NCBI RefSeq assembly: GCF_004138295.1
Contig: NZ_SCFM01000004.1
Coordinates: 310,001-374,000 of the forward strand
Direction: 5' to 3'
DNA length: 64,000 bases
Source of the DNA: Ectobacillus funiculus
GTDB taxonomy: Bacteria > Bacillota > Bacilli > Bacillales > Bacillaceae_G
The notes beneath the pieces were generated by a model. The model had not been told where the DNA came from. It searched no databases and saw only the letters and a list, made by a program, of their open reading frames with translations. Positions 33,906 to 42,789 of this stretch are shown one piece after another; positions within the stretch are counted from its first letter, which is position 1; every line of letters starts with the position of its first letter. Position numbers and translations under genes: made by a program.

Positions 33906-35243
33906 TCATTTTTGGATAAGTCGCTTCGAAACAAAGCTTGTTGTATATATTCCGCTTTTAAACACCTCGTCCTGCAAGACTTGCAAAAGCATCGGAATAT
34001 TTGTTTTAATTCCTTCTATTTTTATTTCTTCAAGAGCCGCTCGCAGCTGCTGCATTGCCTCTTCTCGATTTGCGCCATGTGCAATCACTTTCGCCATCAT
34101 CGGGTCGTAAAATGGTGTAATTCTTAGTCCTTCTTCTAGGAAATGGTCAATACGAAGGGATGACGGCAGTTGAAGAAACTGAATTTCACCAGGTGAAGGA
34201 AAAAACGTCTTTGGATCCTCCGCATATATGCGCGCCTCAATCGCATGACCGTTTCTGTCTACTTCCCCCTGCGTAAAGGATAAGGCTTCTCCATATGCAA
34301 CGCGAAGCTGATGCTCCACAAGATCTAAACCTGTAATTGCTTCCGTAACGGGGTGCTCCACCTGCAGACGCGTATTCATCTCAAGAAAATAAAAGTTTTC
34401 CTGCTCATCGACTAAAAATTCAATTGTTCCTGCATTTTTATAGCCGATTGCCTTTGCGGCCTTGACAGCGATCTCTCCCATCTTACGCCGCGTTTGCTCG
34501 CTGACAAACGGAGATGGAGCTTCCTCTATCACCTTTTGGTTCCGGCGTTGCACCGAGCATTCGCGCTCCCATAGGTATACAGTATTTCCAAATGAATCTG
34601 CTAACACCTGTATCTCAATATGATGCGCATTTGTCACAAGCTTTTCCATGTACATTTCATCGTTTCCAAAGAAATTTTTTGCGCGTGTTTGATTATTTCT
34701 AAACGCTTGGATAAGCATTTGTTCATTGTCTACAACCTGCATTCCAATCCCTCCCCCGCCGGCAGATGCCTTTAGCATAAGGGGATACCCTATCGATTTT
34801 GCAATTTCTTTCGCTTCCTCCGCTGTAGGAATAGGAGCAACGATACCTGGTACGACAGGAACGCCCGCCTGTATCATCGTTTTACGTGATTCAATTTTGC
34901 TTCCCATCTGTGCTATCACATCAGCAGCAGGACCAATAAAGACGATTCCCTCTTCCTCACAGCGCTCGGCTAAGATTGGATTTTCCGACAGTAATCCATA
35001 ACCAGGGTGAATCGCCTCGGCCCTCGTTTTTTTGGCAATCTCAATGATTTTTTCCAGATTTAAATAACTCTCATGTACACGCGCCCCTCCAACTTCATAC
35101 GCTTCATCTGCCAGCTTCACATGCATAGCGGATACATCTGCTTCTGAATACACAGCCACGGTGGTAATCCCAAGACGCTTGCATGTTTTGATAATCCGAA
35201 CAGCAATTTCACCCCGATTCGCAATGAGAAGCTTAGAAAACAT
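33906..35243 (-). CDS. yngHA: Biotin carboxylase subunit (YngHA/AccC-like)
   Basis: ATP-grasp enzyme (445 aa) that carboxylates biotin. FSKLLIANRGEIAVRIIKTC opens the protein, KASAGGGGIGMQVV is the ATP-binding Gly loop, MEKLVTNAHHIEIQVLAD, ERECSVQRRNQKVIEEAPSP and FLEMNTRLQVEHPVTE are the metal- and biotin-site motifs. The start is the ATG at 35243 (AGGAGG 7 bases upstream); the frame extends 7 codons further. It is the operon-specific copy, distinct from the fatty-acid accC, which is normally paired with accB. Confidence 0.92.
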   Translation of the reverse strand: MFSKLLIANRGEIAVRIIKTCKRLGITTVAVYSEADVSAMHVKLADEAYEVGGARVHESYLNLEKIIEIAKKTRAEAIHPGYGLLSENPILAERCEEEGIVFIGPAADVIAQMGSKIESRKTMIQAGVPVVPGIVAPIPTAEEAKEIAKSIGYPLMLKASAGGGGIGMQVVDNEQMLIQAFRNNQTRAKNFFGNDEMYMEKLVTNAHHIEIQVLADSFGNTVYLWERECSVQRRNQKVIEEAPSPFVSEQTRRKMGEIAVKAAKAIGYKNAGTIEFLVDEQENFYFLEMNTRLQVEHPVTEAITGLDLVEHQLRVAYGEALSFTQGEVDRNGHAIEARIYAEDPKTFFPSPGEIQFLQLPSSLRIDHFLEEGLRITPFYDPMMAKVIAHGANREEAMQQLRAALEEIKIEGIKTNIPMLLQVLQDEVFKSGIYTTSFVSKRLIQK

Positions 35244-35254
35244 CTCCATCCCTC

Positions 35255-36400
35255 CTATCGACACCCGAGATGCCTTGCAATAACCAAGCGTTGAATTTCC
35301 GACGTCCCTTCTCCAATTTCCAATAGCTTAGCATCGCGCATATGGCGTTCTACCTCATATTCCTTCATGTAGCCATATCCTCCATGAATTTGCACCGCTT
35401 GATTCGCAGCCCGGCTTGCAGTTTCTGATGCAAAAAGCTTCGCCATTGCCGCTTCTTTTCCAAACGGCTTATTATGGTCCTTCAGCCAAGCTGCCTTATA
35501 TACCATATTCCGTGCAAGTTCAATCTCCATTGCCATGTCCGCCAGCTTAAACTGAATCGCTTGAAATGTTGAAATGCTTTTTCCGAACTGTTTTCGCTCC
35601 TTCGAATATTGAAGTGCCCTATCAAAAGAAGACTGCGCAATACCGACGGCCAATGCGGCAATTGAAATACGTCCGCCATCTAGTGTATACAAAAATTGGT
35701 TAAAGCCCTTTAACGGATCTCCCAGTATGTTTTCCTTCGGCACATGTACATTGTCGAGAATAATTTCGCAAGTATTAGAAGCGCGAACTCCCATTTTGTC
35801 GTACGGACTTGAGATCTTTAATCCTTTGCTATCCGTGGGCACAATAAAGGCGGAAATCCGTTTTTTCCCTCGTTCGTCTACACCGCTGTCAGCGGTTACA
35901 ATAACAGTCCCGGCATACTCTGCGTTCGTAATCCAGCACTTCTCTCCGTTAATTACATATTCATCACCAGTCAGAACCGCCCTCGTTTGTGTCCCTCCTG
36001 CATCTGACCCGGCGTTAGGCTCTGTCAATCCAAATGCCCCCAAGGTTTTGCCCAATGCCATTGGAACCAGATACTTTTGTTTTTGCTCCTCCGTACCAAA
36101 ATAATAAATAGGAGCTGCTCCGAGAGAAATCGTAGCCGCATAGCTGAGTCCTGTGCCACCACAAGCACGACCGATTTCTTCTACTGCGAGCGCATAAGAA
36201 ATCATATCTCCGCCAGAACCACCGTATTCTTCAGGAAACGGAATCCCCAGCAGTCCAAGCTCCCCTAGCTTTTGGAACGTCTCTTGCGGGAACTCACCCG
36301 TTTGATCATAGTATACTGCCTTTGGCGCAATCTCCTTTGCCGCAACCTCGCGAACCATATCTCGAATCATTTGCTGCTCATTCGTTAATGAAAAATCCAT
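35255..36400 (-). CDS. yngJ: Acyl-CoA dehydrogenase, isovaleryl/butyryl type (YngJ-like)
   Basis: FAD enzyme (381 aa) that oxidises an acyl-CoA to the enoyl-CoA. GAFGLTEPNAGSDAGGTQT and CWITNAEYAGTVIV bind flavin and substrate, GGYGYMKEYEVERHMRDAK is typical, and AKLLEIGEGTSEIQRLVIAR contains the catalytic Glu of the short-chain enzymes. It begins the six-gene branched-chain operon. AAGGGG precedes the ATG by 8-9 bases. In other Bacillus this operon is expressed in the mother cell during sporulation; I could not confirm a sigma-E promoter here. Confidence 0.92.
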   Translation of the reverse strand: MDFSLTNEQQMIRDMVREVAAKEIAPKAVYYDQTGEFPQETFQKLGELGLLGIPFPEEYGGSGGDMISYALAVEEIGRACGGTGLSYAATISLGAAPIYYFGTEEQKQKYLVPMALGKTLGAFGLTEPNAGSDAGGTQTRAVLTGDEYVINGEKCWITNAEYAGTVIVTADSGVDERGKKRISAFIVPTDSKGLKISSPYDKMGVRASNTCEIILDNVHVPKENILGDPLKGFNQFLYTLDGGRISIAALAVGIAQSSFDRALQYSKERKQFGKSISTFQAIQFKLADMAMEIELARNMVYKAAWLKDHNKPFGKEAAMAKLFASETASRAANQAVQIHGGYGYMKEYEVERHMRDAKLLEIGEGTSEIQRLVIARHLGCR

Positions 36401-36521
36401 CGTTCACACCCCTTATCATTTCTGCATAACAGCATATGATAACGAACCCCAACACAGATAATTTGAGCAAAAATGTCCTTAGTTTATTGTAAAGCGTATG
36501 CTAGTACAATAGTCTAAAAAA

Positions 36522-36553
36522 AATCCTACATTGTTCTACAACAATGCAGGATT
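36522..36553 (-). terminator. Terminator of the DUF523/DUF1722 gene
   Basis: The arms AATCCTACATTGTT and AACAATGCAGGATT pair with one mismatch and are followed by a T-run on the minus strand. Confidence 0.75.
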
Positions 36554-36580
36554 ACTTAAAAGGACGATACTCTTCTTATT

Positions 36581-37555
36581 TTAGTAGTCGCGTCCTTTTC
36601 CGGAATCAGTAATTTCCACCAACGCCTCAGGATACGGCTCGAAATATGTTTGTCTCAGTAAATATTGTTCTTCAAACCGAATAGCCCACGACCGCAGCAA
36701 AGTCAACACGCTGCTTAACGGAATTTTCTTCTCCTGATACTTTTGGAGAAGCGACAGAAAATGCTCCTTTTCCTCTTTCTTAAGCGAATCTTTAAAATAC
36801 CCAAAAATATGCTGACAAACATTAATATTGGATGTATAACGCGCCGCTCGCTTTAATAGTGCATATAAAGCCTGTTCATAAGCAGCAAACACATCTGCCA
36901 CCGGACGCTTCTCATGATTTGCGACAATTCGACCCATTTCCTTTAGCTTTGTCTGGTTATATGCCATAAACAAATATTTTTGATCCGCATGAAACTGCAC
37001 AAGACGCTTCATAGTTGGTTGCGATTTCAAGACTTTAAACTCAGTAATTGTAAAGAGCTTCGTAAAAAAATGCTCCCGAAGTGTAAAATTCTTGAGCCTT
37101 CCCTCCTCTTCAACCGCAAGATGGCCAAATCGCTCTATAACCTTTCCGCCAAACAAGCCGCTGCCTTTGCCGTTGCTGGGAGATTTATTACTTCCAGCAT
37201 ATATTTTAACATCGCGTGTACCGCAGCTTGGGGAGCGATTTTTTAAAAGAAAGCCATCTACATCAGGCAAAGAGCCTAAAAAACGTTCTGCAAACTGCTG
37301 CATCCGATCTGTTACATCTTCTCCAGTTGATGGCTGCACAAGCCGCTGCATCCCACTCTGCTTCTCCTCCACAATGCGAATGGTTTCCCGTGGTGTTCCG
37401 AGACCGATTTCCACCTCCGGACAAATGGGGATAAACCGCACATACGGCATTAGACTTTTTACAATTGGATCTGAGATAACGTCGCCATTATAACGACATG
37501 CATCAAATTCTAGACACTTACTTACTACAACTATTGGTTTGGAAAAAGTTCTCAT
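36581..37555 (-). CDS. DUF523-DUF1722 (YbgA-type) protein
   Basis: Two-domain protein (324 aa) of unknown function. The N-terminal DUF523 part has VSKCLEFDACRYNG, ICPEVEIGLGTPRE and FLLKNRSPSCGTRDVKIY, with several conserved cysteines suggesting a metal or Fe-S site. The C-terminal DUF1722 (YbgA) part is helical, with HADQKYLFMAYNQTKLKEMG. Fusions of this kind often occur near photolyase or DNA-repair genes in other bacteria; no such neighbour is seen here. ATG at 37555 is chosen because GGAGGG lies 5 bases upstream. Confidence 0.85.
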   Translation of the reverse strand: MRTFSKPIVVVSKCLEFDACRYNGDVISDPIVKSLMPYVRFIPICPEVEIGLGTPRETIRIVEEKQSGMQRLVQPSTGEDVTDRMQQFAERFLGSLPDVDGFLLKNRSPSCGTRDVKIYAGSNKSPSNGKGSGLFGGKVIERFGHLAVEEEGRLKNFTLREHFFTKLFTITEFKVLKSQPTMKRLVQFHADQKYLFMAYNQTKLKEMGRIVANHEKRPVADVFAAYEQALYALLKRAARYTSNINVCQHIFGYFKDSLKKEEKEHFLSLLQKYQEKKIPLSSVLTLLRSWAIRFEEQYLLRQTYFEPYPEALVEITDSGKGRDY

Positions 37556-37790
37556 ACAATCCCTCCGACATATAACTCCGTACGGTGTATCGTTTCTTTT
37601 TGATCCTATCACTGCAGTTTTAGCCAAAGAGCTCCTAGCTTCTCATATAAGCGACCTAGAAGGATATATTCTCTAGATAGTATCGTACACATATATACGG
37701 TATAAACCAAAATGTCTGCTGCACTTTTTGTACGAACCAGCGCCGTATCTATCCCTGCTGGGCAAATAAAACACCTGTCTATTCAAAACA

Positions 37791-37816
37791 AAAGGAATAG
37801 CATAAAGCTATTCCTT
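37791..37816 (-). terminator. Terminator at the end of the Gfo/Idh gene
   Basis: The stem AAGGAATAGC/GCTATTCCTT overlaps the stop codon of the minus-strand oxidoreductase gene and is followed by TTTTG. Confidence 0.65.
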
Positions 37817-38797
37817 CTTATCGCTCGGAAACGCAACACCAATTTGCTTGCGGGCTTCATCAATAATTTCCATCACAGCAAGCGAATTAGCATGAGAGTT
37901 TGTGGAAGATTCCAGCTTCCCTGCTTGAATCAGTTCAATAAACTCCTTTGCCTCATAAAACATTGAATCACCTTTTTGCGGTTGTGTAATATTCTCTACT
38001 GTTCCATTTCGATAATAAATTTCCACTTGTTCTGGTGTATTTACCTTATCTATTCTTATATTTCCTTCTTCTCCTTGTATCTCAAAAGGAATTGTGGAGT
38101 TTGTAATTTTCGAATACATAATAACGGCTTCCATCTCTTCATACTTCAGCAAAATACTGCCTTCGCCATCAACACCCGATTCAAGAAGCAGCCCGTTTGC
38201 TTGTACCGCAAGCGGTTTACCGAATAATACAACGAGCGGATAGATACAGTAAATCCCAATGTCTACCAAAGCACCATTTGAGAATGCTGGATTAAAGGCA
38301 TTCAACACAACACCTTGTTTATACGCATCATACCGAGAAGAGTATTGGCAATAGCTCGCCACATACCTGCGGACCTTTCCAATTGTATGTATATGCTGCT
38401 GCACAGTTTTAAAATTCGGAACAAGCGTAGATTTTAACGCCTCCATAAGCAGCACATTGTTTGCCTTTGCTGCCTGAATCATAGCTTTTACTTCAAAAGC
38501 ATTCGATGCGATTGGTTTCTCGCATAATACATGCTTGCCGTGATTCATGAAAAGAATAGCTTGCTCTGCATGAAATGAATTAGGACTAGCGATATATACT
38601 GCATCAATTTCTGAGCTTTTTGCCATGCTTTCCAAATCAGTAAATGTTAATGTTACGCCATACTTTGCGGCAAATTCCGTCGCCCGCTCACTCGTTCTGG
38701 AATACACAGCAGTCAGGGAAAAATCATCCAATTGACTCGCCGCTTGCAGAAACGACTCTGTAATCCAGTTAGTACCAACTAAACCAAATTTAACCAT
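37808..38797 (-). CDS. Gfo/Idh/MocA family oxidoreductase
   Basis: NAD(P)-dependent dehydrogenase (329 aa), probably acting on a sugar, inositol or related polyol. The N-terminal Rossmann start KFGLVGTNWITESFLQAA is followed by DAVYIASPNSFHAEQAI and HGKHVLCEKPIASNAFEV, in which EKP holds the catalytic Lys. The C-terminal alpha/beta domain contains NPAFSNGALVDIGIYCIYPL. AAAGGAG precedes the ATG. It stands alone, so the substrate cannot be inferred. Confidence 0.9.
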   Translation of the reverse strand: MVKFGLVGTNWITESFLQAASQLDDFSLTAVYSRTSERATEFAAKYGVTLTFTDLESMAKSSEIDAVYIASPNSFHAEQAILFMNHGKHVLCEKPIASNAFEVKAMIQAAKANNVLLMEALKSTLVPNFKTVQQHIHTIGKVRRYVASYCQYSSRYDAYKQGVVLNAFNPAFSNGALVDIGIYCIYPLVVLFGKPLAVQANGLLLESGVDGEGSILLKYEEMEAVIMYSKITNSTIPFEIQGEEGNIRIDKVNTPEQVEIYYRNGTVENITQPQKGDSMFYEAKEFIELIQAGKLESSTNSHANSLAVMEIIDEARKQIGVAFPSDKKE

Positions 38798-38933
38798 AAA
38801 TTTATCTCCTTTATTTATATTAGCTTTTATTATTGTACTTGTTTACGGAGAATACTTCCATATTTTACGCCATCTTCACCTGACAAACTTACATATGATT
38901 GACAAATACTATGTATTACAGGAGGTGATACAC

Positions 38934-39086
38934 ATGGGAAACAATCAAGATCCATTTGTAAAGAAAAAGCAGCATGCAGACGGTGAATATGATAAAAAGA
39001 CGGTGACAATCGATAATAACGGCAATTACGCTCTGAACGCACCTACAAACAGCGAGATTCTCCGGTCAGACAGAAATCGAAAGTAA
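38934..39086 (+). CDS. Small hydrophilic protein, 50 aa
   Basis: I do not recognise the family. The peptide is highly hydrophilic and probably unstructured (MGNNQDPFVKKKQHADGEYD at the start, Asn-rich middle). A strong AGGAGG lies 7 bases before the ATG at 38934, which excludes the longer frame from 38895. It precedes the OsmC gene by 35 bases on the same strand and may be co-transcribed. Confidence 0.7.
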   Translation: MGNNQDPFVKKKQHADGEYDKKTVTIDNNGNYALNAPTNSEILRSDRNRK

Positions 39087-39121
39087 AGCACTATATTACG
39101 TAGTGTAGCAGGAGGAATCAC

Positions 39122-39550
39122 ATGAAAATGAACATAACTTGGACTGGGCAAATGTCCTTTTCTGGCAGTGCTCCATCAGGACATGAAATTAAAATGGATG
39201 CAGCAACAGACATAGGAGGACAAAACAGCGGTCCGAGGCCTACAGAACTCCTTTTACATGCAGTAGCCGGCTGCACCGGCATTGATATTATTTCTATTTT
39301 GCAAAAAATGCGTCTCAACCCGAGCTCCTTCCATATAGAAATAGATGGTACACGAGCAGAGGAGCATCCAAAACGCTTTACAACCATTCATATTTTATAT
39401 GCGCTTGAAGGAGAGCTGCCCGAAGAAAAAGTAGTGCGGGCTATTACATTATCAAAAGATAAATATTGCTCTGTTTCCCATTCACTGAACGCGGATATTT
39501 CGGTTAGCTATTCAATAAATGGCACGATAGGATCACAGCTGATTCAGTAA
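39122..39550 (+). CDS. OsmC family protein
   Basis: Peroxiredoxin-like protein (142 aa) of the OsmC/YhfA group, which reduces organic hydroperoxides. The two redox cysteines are Cys51 in HAVAGCTGIDIISIL and Cys116 in DKYCSVSHSLNADI; an Arg and Glu of the active site are in GPRPTELLLHA. AGGAGG precedes the ATG. Its stop codon TAA is formed at the junction with the following repeat element. Confidence 0.9.
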   Translation: MKMNITWTGQMSFSGSAPSGHEIKMDAATDIGGQNSGPRPTELLLHAVAGCTGIDIISILQKMRLNPSSFHIEIDGTRAEEHPKRFTTIHILYALEGELPEEKVVRAITLSKDKYCSVSHSLNADISVSYSINGTIGSQLIQ

Positions 39551-39679
39551 AGAAAACTCGCTGATTGGCGAGCCGTTGGGCGAAGGCAGAAGCGTAGTTG
39601 CCCTTACACTATATTCCTAAAATTTCCGACTACATCGAATGACTTCTAGTTGGAAATTTATACTCCCTTACAGTGTAAA
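39548..39679 (+). repeat. 134-bp repeat copy providing the osmC stop codon
   Basis: The element starts TAAAGAAAACTCGCTGATTG, and its first three bases are the stop codon of the OsmC-like gene. The CTCGCTGATTGGCGAG hairpin and final CTTACAGTGTAAA are present; about 8 bases after the first hairpin are missing. Confidence 0.88.
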
Positions 39680-39883
39680 CAAACGAGGACAGTTCTCCGA
39701 ACGATGAATTGCTTTTACTTCATTGCTCGGAGGATCTTTCCCCTGCACCGAGCCAACAATGTACTGAAACAAAGCACTTTTTATTCCTCACTTTTCCATC
39801 ACGAAATTCACCAATTTATGGTATCATTTTAGGTAGTCCTATTTGCAGCTATCATTCAAACTAAAAAAGCAGGTGAATTTTGC

Positions 39884-40441
39884 ATGAGAAAATGGATATC
39901 AATAACAGAAAAGCGCAATTTCTTAAAATGGTTTTTAGACAATCATCGCCTGAAATCTACGGACGCACGCAAAATATTGGAATTTATCATACACCGTCCT
40001 CATCTTTTGGAGAACCTCTCCTTTGTTGATAAAATAAAGCCTCGCGAAAAAACAATAGTTGTTTCAAGTATGCAATCAGATGAAAGCGGCTTTGCCTTTT
40101 ACGACCGTTATCGAAAAACAGAAGATGTATCACAAGCTTTACATGACTTAACGCTCAATCCATCTGAAAAGGTAAATCTCATTTTAAATTTCTACGGAAA
40201 ATTATTAAATCATCGTTACTTACAAATGCTAGACTCTCCTGAAGCTGATTCCATTCATTTGTACGAGCAATCAGAACGTCACGCAAGAGCAGCTGAAGCC
40301 CTCATTGAAAAAATTTCACATGAGCAGGAAATAGAAAGGGTTAAGCGGCAAATTGACGAGGCCTTAGACAAAAATGATAGATTGTTATTTGAACAGCTAG
40401 TGTCAAGACTTCAGGAGCTAGACAAAAAGCGAACTGGATAA
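39884..40441 (+). CDS. ypiB: UPF0302 family protein YpiB
   Basis: Cytosolic protein (185 aa) of unknown role. WISITEKRNFLKWFLDNHRL and ARKILEFIIHRPHLLENLSFV match the UPF0302 N-terminal domain. A short IDEALDKNDRLLFEQL segment at the end matches the IDEAL motif of the family. In B. subtilis ypiB lies next to ypiA and the qcr genes; here it is isolated. A copy of the 134-bp repeat starts exactly at its stop codon. Confidence 0.88.
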   Translation: MRKWISITEKRNFLKWFLDNHRLKSTDARKILEFIIHRPHLLENLSFVDKIKPREKTIVVSSMQSDESGFAFYDRYRKTEDVSQALHDLTLNPSEKVNLILNFYGKLLNHRYLQMLDSPEADSIHLYEQSERHARAAEALIEKISHEQEIERVKRQIDEALDKNDRLLFEQLVSRLQELDKKRTG

Positions 40442-40576
40442 AGAAAACCCGCCGATTGACGAGCTCTGCCCTTGGGCGAAGACAGAGGCGTAGTTGCCCT
40501 TACACTTTATTTCTAAGATTTCCAACTACATCAAACTGTCTTCCTGCTAGAAATTTCTACTTTCTTAAAGTGTAAA
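40439..40576 (+). repeat. 134-bp repeat copy providing the ypiB stop codon
   Basis: Starts TAAAGAAAACCCGCCGATTG, with TAA as the stop codon of ypiB, and ends CTTTCTTAAAGTGTAAA. It is followed by a bidirectional terminator. Confidence 0.88.
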
Positions 40577-40587
40577 ATAGAAAAACA

Positions 40588-40630
40588 AAAAGGCGGACAG
40601 TTGCCGAGCCTGTCCGTCCTTTCGTTTTTT
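40588..40630. terminator. Bidirectional terminator between ypiB and the HAD gene
   Basis: The stem AAGGCGGACAG/CTGTCCGTCCTT (one bulge) is flanked by A-run and T-run. Confidence 0.75.
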
Positions 40631-41421
40631 TATTTATTATTAAGCTCAGCAAGAATAGGATACAATTCCTCTAAATGCTTAATTTCATAGCTAGGGATTA
40701 CTTCGTTTCGCTCTTTATCATGACGATTAATCCAAACGGACGTAATTCCAACGCGAGACGCTCCAAGAATATCTGTCATTAAATTATCGCCAACCATAAT
40801 CACGTCATCTTTTTGAAGACCCATTAATTCTAAGGCGTGCTCAAAAATGGATGGATCTGGCTTACCTCTTCCAAAAGCACCAGAGATCACGATCTGGTCA
40901 AAATAAGGAACCAACTCAGGTGTAATATCAAGCTTTGTATTTTGTAAATCCGGTGAGCCGTTTGTTAATAATAGTAGCTGATATTTTCCCTTTAACTCAT
41001 CCAACACCTGGAATGTTTCATCATATACAAACGGACTCTTACGGCGCTGTGCAGGGAACATTTCCGCTAGCTCTTCACCAAATGCAGGATCATTAATCCC
41101 AAATGCTTGAAGTCCCTTCGTCCACGCATCTTTTCGATATGTCGGAACAATTCCCTTCATTTTACGGAAATTATCATCATCGTCTAGGAAGTTCCCCCAT
41201 AGTCCTTCAAATGGATTAATACCAATCATTTGTGTAAATTCATACGTTTCATAAGAGGCATACAGTTCTCTTGCTTCCTTGCGAACCGCTTCTTCAAACG
41301 CCTCAGGATCGATTCCGTATTTTTGTTGTGCGGCTTGGCATGTTGCCTTAAAAGCTTCCGCTACGCTCTTTTGATCCCAAAGAAGCGTATCATCAAGGTC
41401 AAAAAAGATTGCTTTAATCAT
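40630..41421 (-). CDS. HAD-superfamily hydrolase
   Basis: Mg-dependent phosphatase of the HAD superfamily (263 aa). Motif I is [12 protein letters not shown] with both catalytic Asp residues, motif [12 protein letters not shown], motif III Lys in [15 protein letters not shown] and motif [15 protein letters not shown]. The cap is helical (subfamily I). AGGAG lies 9 bases before the ATG at 41421; the frame continues 18 codons upstream. The substrate is unknown. Confidence 0.9.
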   Translation of the reverse strand: MIKAIFFDLDDTLLWDQKSVAEAFKATCQAAQQKYGIDPEAFEEAVRKEARELYASYETYEFTQMIGINPFEGLWGNFLDDDDNFRKMKGIVPTYRKDAWTKGLQAFGINDPAFGEELAEMFPAQRRKSPFVYDETFQVLDELKGKYQLLLLTNGSPDLQNTKLDITPELVPYFDQIVISGAFGRGKPDPSIFEHALELMGLQKDDVIMVGDNLMTDILGASRVGITSVWINRHDKERNEVIPSYEIKHLEELYPILAELNNK

Positions 41422-41604
41422 CGTCGTATACTCCTGTCTCTTTCTTTTGTTTTTCTTAAAAGTTTTATGATTCAAACATAAGATTACAAGGAGTTTCGCA
41501 ATAAGTAAATAGTAACGTTACATATACATACGGTTTATAATTAAAAGTCTTTTCTTTCATGTATATAACAAACCTTGTTCGGCTACAGATACAATGTCTG
41601 AATT

Positions 41605-41836
41605 CTAATTCTCCCTTATAGAATTCATTCCTTCTATTGGCAGATGTATCGTAACCGTCGTTCCCTTTTCTACCTCACTGTCAACTTCTATTCTCCCTTT
41701 ATGCTCTTCAATAATTTTAAAGCATACCATAAGACCTAAACCTGTACCTTTTTCTTTATTTGAGTAAAATGGTTCCCCAAGACGACTCAATTTTTCCTTT
41801 GTAATACCGCAGCCCTCGTCCTTCACTATCTTGTTA
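41605..41836 (-). pseudogene. Histidine kinase, C-terminal fragment only
   Basis: Only the end of a HATPase_c domain remains: KDEGCGITKEKLSRLGEPFY (G1 box) and KEKGTGLGLMVCFKIIEEHKG (G2 box). The dimerisation domain, His box and N box are missing. The open frame runs upstream to 41836, where the tandem repeat array begins. No other part of the kinase lies beyond the array, so the rest was deleted rather than interrupted. No response regulator is nearby. Confidence 0.85.
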
Positions 41837-41970
41837 TAAAGAAAACTCGCCGATTGGCAAACCCTGCCCTTGGGCGAAGACAGAGGCGTAGTTGCACTTA
41901 TACTGTATTCCTAAAATTTCTCGCTATGTCGAATGCTCTTCTAGCTAGAAATTTATACTTTCTTACAGTG
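41837..41970 (+). repeat. 134-bp repeat, tandem unit 1 of 3
   Basis: Exactly 134 bases from TAAAG to the next TAAAG. It starts TAAAGAAAACTCGCCGATTG and ends ACTTTCTTACAGTG. The copy abuts the truncated histidine kinase. Confidence 0.95.
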
Positions 41971-42104
41971 TAAAGAAACCTCGTCGATTGGCGAACCCTG
42001 TTCTTGGGCAAAGACAGAAGCGTAGTTGCACTTATACTGTATTCCTAAAATTTCTCGCTATGTCGAATGCTCTTCTAGCTAGAAATTTATACTTTCTTAC
42101 AGTG
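41971..42104 (+). repeat. 134-bp repeat, tandem unit 2 of 3
   Basis: Exactly 134 bases. It is nearly identical to unit 1 in its second half (from TTGCACTTATACTG onward) but has different bases in the first hairpin. Confidence 0.95.
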
Positions 42105-42243
42105 TAAAGAAAACTCGTCGATTGGCGAACCCTGTTCTTGGGCAAAGACAGAAGCGTAGTTGCACTTATACTTTGTTCCTAAAATTCCTCACTGCGTCAA
42201 ATGAACTTCTAGCTGGGAATTTATACTTTCTTAAAGCGTAAAA
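42105..42243 (+). repeat. 134-bp repeat, tandem unit 3 of 3
   Basis: The first half is nearly identical to unit 2. The second half differs (TTTGTTCCTAAAATTCC, GGGAATTTATAC) and is closer to solo copies. It ends the array. Confidence 0.93.
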
Positions 42244-42632
42244 AAGTAAGGTGCTTTTCTTAAATACTGTCTATGAAATAACATCAATCATTAAATATAA
42301 AAAGGATGTACTCTCTTTCAGCATACCTTATCCTTCTGCCAATCTCTAGTGTAACATTGAAAAACAAGTTATATATTGATATATGAAACGACAAGAAATT
42401 GTCAGTCTGGAATAGAGTATTTTGAGTTGATTGTGTGTATGCGTATTGCTGAAATTAGGTTTGACGGCAGGATTCATCGATGAGCTCCAGAGAAGCACTA
42501 CTCCTGAGTAATCAGTTAGAAATGATTTGTAAACATTCCTCATTTAATATTTCTTGCCTACCAAATAGTAATTGATTTTATTGATTTGTTTCCTTTTAAT
42601 AATATCCATTCTAGGGATAAGCGGTTACGTAA
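42244..42632. other. Non-coding scar region with regulator remnant
   Basis: No complete gene. At about 42414-42465 a short plus-strand stretch reads FELIVCMRIA, matching the XRE regulator remnant at 43210. The rest shows no recognisable structure. Confidence 0.55.
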
Positions 42633-42642
42633 GTCAGTATGA

Positions 42643-42776
42643 TTATACTTGTATAACAAATCGTGTCCGGCTGCAGCCATCCTTCTGCTTCGTTACTTCC
42701 AAAACAGCTAGAAGCGCATGTTTTAACTCTTGCACGTGGGAGATTACACCAATCAGACGACCCGACTTTTGTAAGC
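42643..42776 (-). pseudogene. Duplicate of the sbcC 3' end
   Basis: On the minus strand it translates KSGRLIGVISHVQELKHAL and onward to FVIQV and stop, the same last 40-odd residues as the intact SbcC that ends at 43482. There is one visible amino-acid change (Pro to Leu) and several silent changes. Homology stops sharply at 42776. It is a direct duplicate lying about 840 bases downstream of the real gene end. Confidence 0.92.
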
Positions 42777-42789
42777 CTTATTCACTTAA

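Noticed and set aside
41837-42243. Three regular repeats, possible CRISPR array
   Set aside because: The units are 134 bp with no unique spacers between them; they join head to tail and occur also as single copies elsewhere. No cas gene is present.
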